A DNA stretch of 64,000 nt. Source: Gracilaria gracilis (lineage: Eukaryota; Rhodophyta; Florideophyceae; Gracilariales; Gracilariaceae). Below are positions 33,399-42,845 of the stretch, in pieces. The position numbers and the translations under genes are program-made. A model generated the notes under the pieces. That model did no database searches and was not told the DNA's origin. It saw only the letters and a program-made list of their open reading frames with translations. The stretch spans positions 124,001-188,000 of the forward strand of contig JARGSG010000189.1 in the NCBI GenBank assembly GCA_030374805.1, given 5' to 3'. The stretch's first letter is position 1, and every line of letters starts with the position of its first letter.

Positions 33399-36300
33399 TT
33401 GACAACCGACGAACGTGCCCTGGAGCAATTGCGTGATCTCGCTATCAACGACAACAGGCGCTACGAGGACGCAGAAGCCACAGAAGATGAAGATGAGTCC
33501 GACGAAGAAGATGAAGATGAACATGAAGATGAAGATGGAGATGAAGATGAAGATGAAGATGAAGATGATGAAGATACCGAAGACGAAGTTGGTGAGGTTA
33601 ACCCAGACTTGCACGTGCCGTTTGAGCCACACCTGGTTGTGTTCGAAGACCCTGGTCTGACAGTCCCGATCCGCGATGAGGTTCTTCTTCTCCCACGCCG
33701 AGATGAGGAGGAGCCAGATCGCCAAGACGTTCTCTACATCAAAGTCAGAAGGCGTCACTTAGGTCATCCCGGTGCCCCCTTTCCTTCGGTCACGACGGAC
33801 AGTTTGCCTTTCGGGGCTGAAGGTGAGCTCATCGAGGATGATTTTGGGGGCATGAACATTTACTTCCCCCAGAATCAGATATCGGCCCCAGTCGAGTACC
33901 ACATCGCAGGAGGAAATGGCGCTTCCAGCGGTTCCCGAGACTTCAATGGAGTTCAGAACGGTTTTCAGACTTCCGAAGACGGCCCTGCTTCACCCGGTCA
34001 AGGACAGAACGGAAGAGAAACCCCTGCAGTGCCCCATGGTCTTGTACTTGCCTCTGAGAGTGATGTCTGCGTAGCTCACGAAGTGGAGTACTCTCTTCAG
34101 GACACCGTTGCCAGTGATGACCATGGGCGCGCCTTCGATCGCCGAGACTTCCCCCCAGACACCGACCAGAAGCAGGTCATTCTTGATCGTTTGTCGCATC
34201 TCCCCGGGACGGGTCAGCAGAAGCTTTTGTCAGTTCTCTGTGCCACAGACATTGTGGCGTGGTCCCTCTATGACCTCCGGCCTTCTGGTGTGCCCTTCTT
34301 GCACGACTTCGAGATTACCGACAATACTCCAATCCAATCACGTCTCCGTCGACTACCACCAAAGCATGACGAGGTGGTCCGAAAGGAGGTTGACAAGATG
34401 CTCGCTGCGGGGATAGTGCGTCCATGCTCGTCCGCCTGGTCCTTCCCCGTTGTCATCGCCACGAAGAAGGATGGAAAACCAAGGTTCTGCGTCGACTACA
34501 GAGCCTTGAATCAGATCATGAAACCAGATCGTTGGCCACTCCCCCACATTGATCAGATCTTGGATGACTTTGGCGGTTGTTAGTTCTTCACGACGCTGGA
34601 TTTGTTCTCCGGATACTGGCAGATCGGCATGTCGCCCCGTTGCAAAGAGATGACCACTTTCGTCTGTCGGCAAGGGACCTTCCAGTTTGAGGTCATGCCT
34701 TTTGGCCTGATGAATGCCCCATCGACTTTCCAAAGGTTGATGGACTCCATTCTCGGTTGCATTGCCTTTGCACGTGTGTACATTGACAATGTGGTCATAT
34801 TCTCGAAGAACATGGAGGAGCATGTCCACCACGTGTCAGAAGTGCTGAAGCTCATCGCCTCGCATGGACTGAAGCTGAAGATCAGCAAGTGCGACTTCGC
34901 TCAGCCCGAGATTCACCTTCTTGGGCACGTCATCGAGGCTGGTGGAGTGTCCGTGGACATGAAGAAGATTGAAGCGATTCAGGATGCCCCTCTACCTTCG
35001 ACGACCACTGAGCTTAGGAGTTTCCTAGGCCTTGCGAGCTACTACAGGCGCTTCATCAAAGGGTTTTCACAGACCTCCGCGCCCCTTCACGCCGCCACCA
35101 CAGGCAAGAAGAGGCTGGAGTTCACCCCCGAGATGAGAGAAGCGTTTGAGGAGTTGAAGGGGAAGCTTGTTTCCCCCCCGGTTCTCGCTTTCCCGGACTT
35201 TGATACCTCTTTTCGTGTCGAGACAGATGCCTCCACCCGGTCTTTGGGGGCTGTCCTGGCTCAAAAGAAGGAGGATGGAATGTTCCACCCGGTTCAGTAC
35301 GCAAGCAGAACTATGAACAAGTCTGAGCAGAACTACTCGGTATGCGAGAAGGAGGCCCTGGCAGTCGTCTTTGCCTTGAAGAAGTTTCGCATCTACCTTC
35401 TTGGATCGAAGCCGTTCCAGTTGGAGACGGATCATCAGGCCCTGAGGTATGCTTTCCAGAGGAAGGACGTCCATGGGCGTCTCGCTCGATGGTTGGATCT
35501 TTTCGCGGAGTACGAATTCGAGATCGTGTACCGTTCTGGGACTGGAAATTTTGCTGCCGACTACCTCTCCCGGTTCGCGAAGCCAGAGAACTTGGAGCAC
35601 GGTATGGCATGCCAAGTTTCAGTCGCGTCAGAGGATTCTTTCAGTGGTCTCGAGCCATATTACGCCAATATAGGCCGATACCTTTGTGGGCTTCCTATGG
35701 ACGAGCATGACGCCAAGATCCTCCTCGCGATCAAGAGGAATGCGAATAAGTTTCTTCCATGGAATGGAGAGCTATACCGCCGCACGAAGTCGGGCTTGGT
35801 TCTGGTCCCCGCTATCCAGGATAGACTCAATCTGTTACGCAGTTTCCACGACAACGTTGGTCATTGGGACCTCGAGGCTACCAAGGACTTCATGCGAGAC
35901 CGTTTCTGGTGGCCCACCATGTTCCCCGAGATTGTGGACTATGTCCGCAGTTGCGATGGCTGTCAGTTGTCGGCACCTCTGCTGAAGTATAGGCCAGGAC
36001 AGCGTGCCCCTCTCACTGGACTCTTCCACACGTTCTCCGTGGACTTTGCTGGCCCCCTTCGGACCATACAGGGTGGGAACCGCTTCCTGCTCATCGGGGT
36101 CGAGCATCTCACGGGTTGGCCGATTGCTTTGGCTGCGAAGAGTTCCACCGCGTCCGTCGTCCTGGTCTTTGTGCGAAGGGAGATCGTCGCACCTTTCGGT
36201 CTCCCCCGGACCATCGTTTCAGACAATGCCACTGCCTTCATGGCAGGTGCAGTTCAATCGTACATGAACCAGAATGGCATTCGTTGGAGACCGGTTCTAG

Positions 36301-37378
36301 CTTATGCACCAATGTCCAACGGCCGGGCCGAACGCATGGTGGGTACTATCAAGAACGCGATAAGCAAGATTGTGGCCGACAGCGAGATGGATTGGGATTT
36401 CGCCCTACAGAGGGTGCTTTATGGATACCGACGCCGCCGGATGAGTGTTGGATACTCTCCATTTGAGGCACTGTACGGGACGCGCTCCAAGATGCACGCA
36501 ATGGATGTTTCGGCTCTGGTGGAAGACGCTACCATGGACAATCGTCTTCATGAGTTAATGGTGGGTTCCACTGGGCGTGCCTTGCGCATTGCGAAGCAGC
36601 CCGACCACCGCGACGATTCTCGGTATGGTCATCGCTTCAGTGTCGGAGATGAAGTTCTGTGGTTCGAGGAAAGGTGCTGAATCCCAGTGTGAAGTGGCCC
36701 CCGTTGCAGTCGAAGTATTACGGCCCGTGCAAGGTCATTCGCGCGGACCATCCCTGCTATACTTTGATTTCTGGGAGCCACCGTCACACTCGGAAGCCAA
36801 TTCATGCCAGGCGCCTGAAGCTGTATCGCAGGAGGCCGGCCCATCTTCGGGATGATCTCGTACTGACCATCACTGGTCCCGCAGGTCAGGGAAAGGGCCC
36901 TCCAAGCCAAGAACAGAACCTCACCGTATTACCGATACGGGTCAACTTCAATAGGCTGGTATCGGATTTCACTTTGTGCCGATGCGTCCTGGCTGGTCGG
37001 CCCATAGAGAATTGGCTCGCTCCTCTGGGAATCCCGTTGGCTCAGAAGGAGTACGTTGTGTGGAACTTAATGCATGTTTTCCTCGCATTTTTCCGCATCA
37101 GAGGGCCGTTTTTCGGTCCTCGCGCCGCCAATGTTCTCAGGACGCTCATCTCGGATGTTTACCCCGGTATCAACAGCGACGTAGAGACGGACTTTGCGAC
37201 GTATATCTACCACTTTGCAGTGGGAAGATACGGGCATCTGCTGGACGATCAGTTATACCTCGAGGAAATGCAGACCCACATGAACCGTCAAGAAAGCAAC
37301 CTTTGTCGTCGGTTGAGGTTTACCCCAGATTTAGATCGAATGGGTGTGCCGTTCATGTTTGAGACATCCGTGGAGTAA
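33399..37378 (+). pseudogene. pol: gypsy 2 pol: RT-RNase H-integrase, RT site mutated
   Basis: The link from gag runs through a short stretch in another frame (33193-33402), implying two compensating indels. The N-terminus has a striking Asp/Glu repeat encoded by GATGAAGATGAAGA-type DNA (33480-33590). RT starts near 34300, and FCVDYRALNQ is clear. TAG at 34581-34583 interrupts just before FFTTLDLFSGYWQI. The catalytic YxDD box reads Y-I-D-N (34779-34790), so the enzyme would be dead. RNase H (ETDAST), an HHCC finger ending CDGC, and the integrase core (SVDFAGP; VSDNATAF; NGRAERMVG) follow. Near 36660-36680 the frame shifts to 36659-37378, which carries the GPY-like module (YYGPCKVI). An unrecognised ~150-residue C-terminal domain takes the place of a chromodomain. 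Confidence 0.85.
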
Positions 37379-37443
37379 TTTGGACATATCCCCGTTTCCC
37401 CTTTCTTGGTCGCTCGGTGTCGCTCTCGCTGGGTTTGGAAGTG

Positions 37444-38303
37444 TGTGGCACGTGTTTCCGTGCAGCGTGTGTGGTGCACGTGTTGGACACAAATGTAATT
37501 CTACAAGTTTCTCTACTCGGATACTTTCTGGATATTTTAGTTTTCTACGCATGGTGCTCCGAATGGTCCTCGCCAGCTTCCCTGTCTACTTAAGCGCCAT
37601 TATCTCTGCGGTGAGTGGCAAATACGGGGGATATGTTGCAGTAGTGGCCAGTTCATTGGTTGTTGTAGGTCGAAATGCGTTTAGAGTCTAGTTTAGAATG
37701 TTTGATTGCCTATAAAAGGGCCGGAGCGGTCGCATGTCGACCAACTCCGGCCAGACCACTTTCCCTTCCTTAACGACCCCCCACCTTCCTTCACAGGAAA
37801 CTCTGTCTTGCTTTCCTCTGTCGTTTTATCCCCTCTCCTTAGCTTTTTATTTTTTATTTGGCCGCTTAGTCTCTCGCTTTTTACGACAGGGCCCGAAGTG
37901 CACTGACCCTTGCTTGGGTCTTTTTCGTGCTTCGACTCTGGAAGCGTTGTTCCCCACAGGTGACCTACGTTTCGGTTTGCGAGAGAGAGCTGCTGCTTCT
38001 CTGTTGTCGTTTCGTTTTAGCTTCTGCCAGCACTAGATCTATAGTTTTGGTCGTGCTGTTGTTTCTGTCTGCTAGGGGTTTTAGGGGTTTAGGGTTTAGG
38101 GTTTAACGTCTCCGCTTTCTAGTTGCTACCTTGTGCACTTTGTGTGTTTATTACGGACTCTTGCCTACTACCGCTACACGGCGTGTTGGGCTGGTACTCT
38201 CGAGAGCACGTTCTGTTGTGTCCCGTTCGCTTTGTGTTTGTGTCCCCCCGTCCCTGGGTTTGTCATCACCCACACCGTTTTTCATATCAAAATGGTGTTC
38301 TCA
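37444..38303 (+). repeat. gypsy 2 3' LTR
   Basis: 860 bp, TG...CA, followed by the TTTAC duplication at 38304-38308. No strong polypurine tract precedes it; the best candidate is GGGTTTGGAAG (37431-37441). Confidence 0.9.
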
Positions 38304-38316
38304 TTTACTAACGCTT

Positions 38317-38409
38317 TGTCAAACATTACAGTAACGACCAGTAGGTACTTAAGCCAGCAACAACCGAGCTCAGAGAGAGAAATTAAACGAACGAGCCATT
38401 CACTCCATA
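38317..38409 (+). repeat. copia 1 5' LTR (93 bp)
   Basis: Starts TGTCAAAC and ends CTCCATA (no terminal CA). The end is fixed by the target duplication of the 3' copy. Confidence 0.88.
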
Positions 38410-38426
38410 GGTTATGGGCCCAGCGC
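38410..38426 (+). other. copia 1 primer-binding site: tRNA-iMet anticodon arm
   Basis: GGTTATGGGCCCAGCGC is the complement of the eukaryotic initiator tRNA-Met anticodon arm (GCGCTGGGCCCATAACC, with the CAT anticodon inside). Priming would therefore use a 5' half of the tRNA cut in the anticodon loop, as known for Drosophila copia. It begins directly at the LTR end. Confidence 0.8.
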
Positions 38427-38458
38427 TTTGAACACAGCCAACCCCTACCACTTTCACC

Positions 38459-41400
38459 ATGGACACAGACAAGACACATCGTATACCAGAACTAGACCGA
38501 AGCAACTACGCACCCTGGTACCTTGCCCTTGAAACCTACGCAGCCACAATCAAAGCCCTTGACCACCTTGAATACAATCCTGACACACCAACCGACCCCA
38601 CAGGGCTCGAATCTTACTACGATAAGAAAAACAAGCTACTCTCGGCAGTGTTAAGCAGTGTTCCACCAAATATTCTAGGACTACTAATCGTACCAAAGGA
38701 CAGACCAACACCCCATGATCTTATCCAAAGGATTATAGACCACATAACCAGATCAACTAAGGAAGACCATCAGTACCTTAAAACCGAAGCCGAAAGCATT
38801 ACTCCGAAAACAGAAGGCGACATAGATGAATTTATCAAATCTCACAACATCATACGCCAGAAGATGATTGCAGCACAGTATCCGAGCATCAGCGACGAAG
38901 AGACCACAGTCGATTTTATGATCACAGGCATTCGCAAGAACCCATCGAACAACCCGATAGTAGCCCACATATTGGCAAACAAACCATCGACAATCAATGA
39001 GTTTATAAGGAAATTCAAAGATCTATATCCCCTCTACCAACCCACGAGCACGACGTTTTCACCCCCTACAGGATATACACAATTCACCGGGGACTACGGT
39101 ACTACATCCGAACACAACTACTCAACCCCGCAAGTGTATCGTGGTGCAAATATGCTCTACCGTTCACGGCCAAACTACCGCCGACCCTATGGAAGAGGAG
39201 CAGCATACAACAAACCCAGAGTTCCACAACATCTACTGTGCTCCTACCACACGTCCATTGGAGTGTACTGCAACCACACGGACCAAGACTGCCGCGATCT
39301 AAACCATCCCAAGTTCACAAAACCTCAGGCTAATTATGCCCATGCGTCACAGCATTATCCTCACTTCAATATGCAACTACCAACTGCATCACCTCCCATA
39401 CAGTATCACTATCAAACCCTTCCCCCTCCACAAATGCAACAACAGCCAATCCATCCCCCGCCGCTACAATTCACCACGCCACAACAAGCCTCTCCCCCAC
39501 CCCCTCCACAACTCGACGTGGCATCCGAGGCGAACACAGAAGTCAATGGTACGTTCCTACTTGACACATTCACAGCCCACCGAGGGGCAATCTACAACAC
39601 CAAAAGCACACCACCAACTCTCATAGCCACAGCGCCATGGCGCAATAATCAGTATCAGCTCCAAGGAAGCACAAACCTTTACTCAGCGTACACCGCCAGA
39701 ACGTTTCCACATAAACGCAAACCAAAACCCACCAAACCATTGCCAAACCCAACAGGTGCACCACAGCCAAAAGTCAAAACCAAGAAGAAAACACCATACA
39801 ACGAAGCACCCCCAACAACCACACTGCCCACAAAACCCCAACACACCACCAACACACTGCGCCACCTACCCAACCCGACACAACCGAGCAAGCAACATCC
39901 CAAAGTACAAACGCTATACAACTGGCACCTCACCCTCAACCATGCACACCCGAGCAAACTGGCACTCACCGCCGCACATAAACTCATACCCACAATGCCT
40001 ACCACACTGCAGTCAAGCCCAACAATCACCTGCAGCTCCTGCAGCACCGGAAAAACACACCCAGCCCCACACAAGCGCACCCAACACCGCTATCTACCAG
40101 GAGAATACCTTAGTTCCGACACATGTGGACCAATACACCCAACGTCCAAACACGGAAGCAATCACATCCTACTCATCATCTGCGCTGCAACCAGATTTGC
40201 AATAGCACACTTCTTGAAAGACAGGAAAGACATGCCGCCAAAAGTCCAACAAACCCTCAACCACATACAGAACAACCTTCACCTGCCGCTCAGACACTTC
40301 AGAACAGACAATGCCAAAGAATACATGTCTAAAACCATGCAAGCCATCTACAATAATCACCAGATTACCCACCACCTCCGCACACCACACCAGCCCCAAG
40401 AGAACAGCATCGCAGAGCGCTTTAATAGAACAGCTATGAATGCGGTACGAACCGCACTCAATGCAGCAGGCCTAGACAACACGTACTGGGAAGATGCCGC
40501 TCGGGACGCCATCTACAAATACAACCTGCTTTACCATTCCTCCATCAACACGTCCCCCTACTCTCTATGGTACGGCACCACACCACCCAAGCAGCGACTA
40601 TATACCTTCGGACAACTCGGAACCATTCCAGTGTACGCTCCAAAGAAAAAAATGGAAGCACGAGCCTTCCCCGCACGTTACATGTACCCCACATCACATA
40701 CACACATCGTCGTCTACAACCTCAAGACCATGCAGTACCAACACATACGCGCAATCGACTTCAAACCATACCACAAACAAACCGACCCCACCGTCCAAAC
40801 AACATCTGCATTCAAAGCACAAGCACGACCTCAACAAACCACTCCCACCACAATCACAATCGACACACCACCACCAAACAACCTGGCACAAGCACGCGCC
40901 TACCCAGACGCAGACCAATGGCAGAAAGCACACGACGACGAACTGGACAATATCGACAACTACGGTAGCATTAAATGGCTCCCACGAGATTTCACACCTC
41001 CACCTCAGACCATAATACCGCTTATGATGCACTACAGATATAAACGATCTGAAAACGGTACAATCCAACAACGAAAAGCCAGATGCAACCTGCGCGGCGA
41101 CTTAATGAAACCAGGACTACACTACGACCCTCGCCACACCACCACATACACAGCAGACCGGAGCACTCAACGCCTACTCCTGGCTCTCCACGCAAGCCTG
41201 CAACTACCACTTGAACACTTCGACATCAAGTCCGCATACCTACACGAAACCTACCAACATGACCGTCCAGTATATGTACCTCAGATGCAACGATTCGACG
41301 GAAGATACAAACACGACAGCAACTACGGTCTCCTGCACGGCAATTTATACGGTTCACCACCAGCGGCTTACTATTACAACCACGGCCTGAAAACAAAACT

Positions 41401-42517
41401 TTCTGAAATGGGATACACAGCTTCGGAACATGACCCATGTCTGTACACGAAAATAGAACCAGACAACACGTTCACCATAGTAAGCACAACCATCGACGAC
41501 TTCCTCGTTCTAGCGTCCACCACCAACCATATAGACAAACTATACCATGACCTACTCGCGAAATACAAAATCAAACGCTTAGGCCTACCAAACCGATTCC
41601 TCAACTGGACGATACATCATACGACGAATGGATCAGTGCACATCTCCCAACCCGACACGATCGCAGCAATTCTGAAACAAACAGCCATGGATACTTGCAA
41701 TCCCAGCCACACGCCGTACAACTCTCTCACCCACATCGATAATGAACCAGACAGTGCGCCACTATCACCGAACGAAGCCACGAAGTATCGCCAAATACTC
41801 GGCGAAATACGGTATATTACGGACAGCACCCGTCCGGACCTTACGTATGCAACCAATCGTCTTGCCCAATACATGTCAACGCCGCAAAAACACCATATGA
41901 AAGCGCTGAAAACAATACTGCGGTACCTACAGGGCACAAAAACGCACGGACTGCTGTTCGCACCATTACAACCAAAGTCCAACGACCACGACACTCTTCT
42001 CACAACATATAGCGACGCCGACTTCGCAAATTCAGCAAACCGGAAATCCATATCTGGAACTGTCCACAACGTCAACCATACACCAGTCACCTGGACATCA
42101 AAGAAACAATCCGTAGTAGCTCTGTCAACCACCGAAGCAGAGTATATCGCCGCCACCCAAGCGACACAACATACAAAGTGGTTACGAAAGCTCATGCAGT
42201 CTGCCCAAGTGACCCAAAAACAACCAACACCACACCGTATCGACAACCGCAGCGCAATCTTGATCGCTGAGAATCAAGCACCTACCAAACGCAGAAAGTA
42301 TATAGACCTTCGCCACCACTTCTTGCAGCACCACATAGCGGAAGAAACAATCATACTGGAGCGACTACCGACACAGGAAATGCTCGCCGACATGATGACG
42401 AAACCCCTGCACAGAGACCGCTTCCGAAAGCTACGACAGCAACTGAACATTACCCCGCAACAACCCGCGAACACGAAATGCAATGCGTCAACCGGGGACT
42501 GTCAAACATTCGAGTGA
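38459..42517 (+). CDS. copia 1 Gag-Pol polyprotein, intact
   Basis: 1,352 residues in one frame, with ATG in the context CACCATGG. The Gag region is residues 1 to about 250 (UBN2-type start DRSNYAPWYLALETYAATIK), followed by a Cys/His stretch (CSYH ... CNHTDQDC). A Pro/Gln/Thr-rich linker comes next. The protease candidate LLDTFTAH has Asp369, but the D-(S/T)-G glycine is replaced by Phe. The GAG-pre-integrase finger is at about 490 (WHLTLNHAH ... CSSC). Integrase has D554, D617 and E653 (D-35-E). RT has IDD at 1013-1014, RNase H carries SDADFA and later TEAEY, and the C-terminus has DMMTKPLHRDRF. The order integrase before RT defines Ty1/copia. There is no frameshift between Gag and Pol, so Gag excess would need another mechanism. 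Confidence 0.93.
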   Translation: MDTDKTHRIPELDRSNYAPWYLALETYAATIKALDHLEYNPDTPTDPTGLESYYDKKNKLLSAVLSSVPPNILGLLIVPKDRPTPHDLIQRIIDHITRSTKEDHQYLKTEAESITPKTEGDIDEFIKSHNIIRQKMIAAQYPSISDEETTVDFMITGIRKNPSNNPIVAHILANKPSTINEFIRKFKDLYPLYQPTSTTFSPPTGYTQFTGDYGTTSEHNYSTPQVYRGANMLYRSRPNYRRPYGRGAAYNKPRVPQHLLCSYHTSIGVYCNHTDQDCRDLNHPKFTKPQANYAHASQHYPHFNMQLPTASPPIQYHYQTLPPPQMQQQPIHPPPLQFTTPQQASPPPPPQLDVASEANTEVNGTFLLDTFTAHRGAIYNTKSTPPTLIATAPWRNNQYQLQGSTNLYSAYTARTFPHKRKPKPTKPLPNPTGAPQPKVKTKKKTPYNEAPPTTTLPTKPQHTTNTLRHLPNPTQPSKQHPKVQTLYNWHLTLNHAHPSKLALTAAHKLIPTMPTTLQSSPTITCSSCSTGKTHPAPHKRTQHRYLPGEYLSSDTCGPIHPTSKHGSNHILLIICAATRFAIAHFLKDRKDMPPKVQQTLNHIQNNLHLPLRHFRTDNAKEYMSKTMQAIYNNHQITHHLRTPHQPQENSIAERFNRTAMNAVRTALNAAGLDNTYWEDAARDAIYKYNLLYHSSINTSPYSLWYGTTPPKQRLYTFGQLGTIPVYAPKKKMEARAFPARYMYPTSHTHIVVYNLKTMQYQHIRAIDFKPYHKQTDPTVQTTSAFKAQARPQQTTPTTITIDTPPPNNLAQARAYPDADQWQKAHDDELDNIDNYGSIKWLPRDFTPPPQTIIPLMMHYRYKRSENGTIQQRKARCNLRGDLMKPGLHYDPRHTTTYTADRSTQRLLLALHASLQLPLEHFDIKSAYLHETYQHDRPVYVPQMQRFDGRYKHDSNYGLLHGNLYGSPPAAYYYNHGLKTKLSEMGYTASEHDPCLYTKIEPDNTFTIVSTTIDDFLVLASTTNHIDKLYHDLLAKYKIKRLGLPNRFLNWTIHHTTNGSVHISQPDTIAAILKQTAMDTCNPSHTPYNSLTHIDNEPDSAPLSPNEATKYRQILGEIRYITDSTRPDLTYATNRLAQYMSTPQKHHMKALKTILRYLQGTKTHGLLFAPLQPKSNDHDTLLTTYSDADFANSANRKSISGTVHNVNHTPVTWTSKKQSVVALSTTEAEYIAATQATQHTKWLRKLMQSAQVTQKQPTPHRIDNRSAILIAENQAPTKRRKYIDLRHHFLQHHIAEETIILERLPTQEMLADMMTKPLHRDRFRKLRQQLNITPQQPANTKCNASTGDCQTFE

Positions 42518-42546
42518 AACACTTGACGCATTCCATTTCTCGAAAA

Positions 42547-42639
42547 CGTCAAACATTACAGTAACGACCAGTAGGTACTTAAGCCAGCAACAACCGAGCT
42601 CAGAGAGAGAAAGTAAACGAACGAGCCATTCACTCCATA
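42547..42639 (+). repeat. copia 1 3' LTR (93 bp)
   Basis: Starts CGTC where the 5' copy has TGTC, and ends CTCCATA followed by the CGCTT duplication. A short A-run (CGAAAA) precedes it in place of a clear polypurine tract. Confidence 0.88.
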
Positions 42640-42845
42640 CGCTTGATAGCCCTTTTTGGTACTTATACTTGGCATTGCTTAAAAAGTCTTTTATTGGGAA
42701 TGTTAAAATTTCCCGAGTCCTCCTGATTGGCTTTGCAAGCCGTTCGAAGATGGTAAATCTACATGGTTGTTTACAGTCGATCTCTGTGATAGACAAAACG
42801 ATGAAATGGTAAACGACACGTCGTTTCAAAACTCGGCCGTAAGAT

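Larger units (their letters stand above)
30575..38303 (+). mobile_element. gypsy 2: Ty3/gypsy element, 7,729 bp
   Basis: LTRs of 859 bp (30575-31433) and 860 bp (37444-38303) are flanked by a perfect TTTAC duplication (30570-30574, 38304-38308). The order is primer-binding site, gag-protease, RT-RNase H-integrase, unknown C-terminal domain, 3' LTR. There is no chromodomain. The LTRs differ at a few percent of positions, most in a pyrimidine-rich part. Defects are no gag ATG, two compensating frame changes near 33264-33399, TAG at 34581, a mutated RT active site and a frameshift near 36660-36680. Confidence 0.9.
38317..42639 (+). mobile_element. copia 1: Ty1/copia with 93-bp LTRs, GalEa-like
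   Basis: A 4,323-bp element with LTRs of only 93 bp (38317-38409 and 42547-42639), flanked by a perfect CGCTT duplication (38312-38316, 42640-42644). The LTRs differ at two positions (TG/CG start; AATT/AAGT). The primer site matches an internal tRNA-iMet region, and a single 1,352-codon ORF fills the interior. Very short LTRs and an internal tRNA-Met primer site are hallmarks of the GalEa copia clade, known from red algae and some animals. The coding part is uninterrupted, so it may be active or recently so. Confidence 0.9.

Noticed and set aside
39679-41210. Minus-strand Cys/Val/Gly-rich ORFs opposite copia 1
   Set aside because: They mirror the Pro/Thr/His-rich sense polyprotein and have no independent features, unlike the antisense ORFs located outside pol in the other elements.
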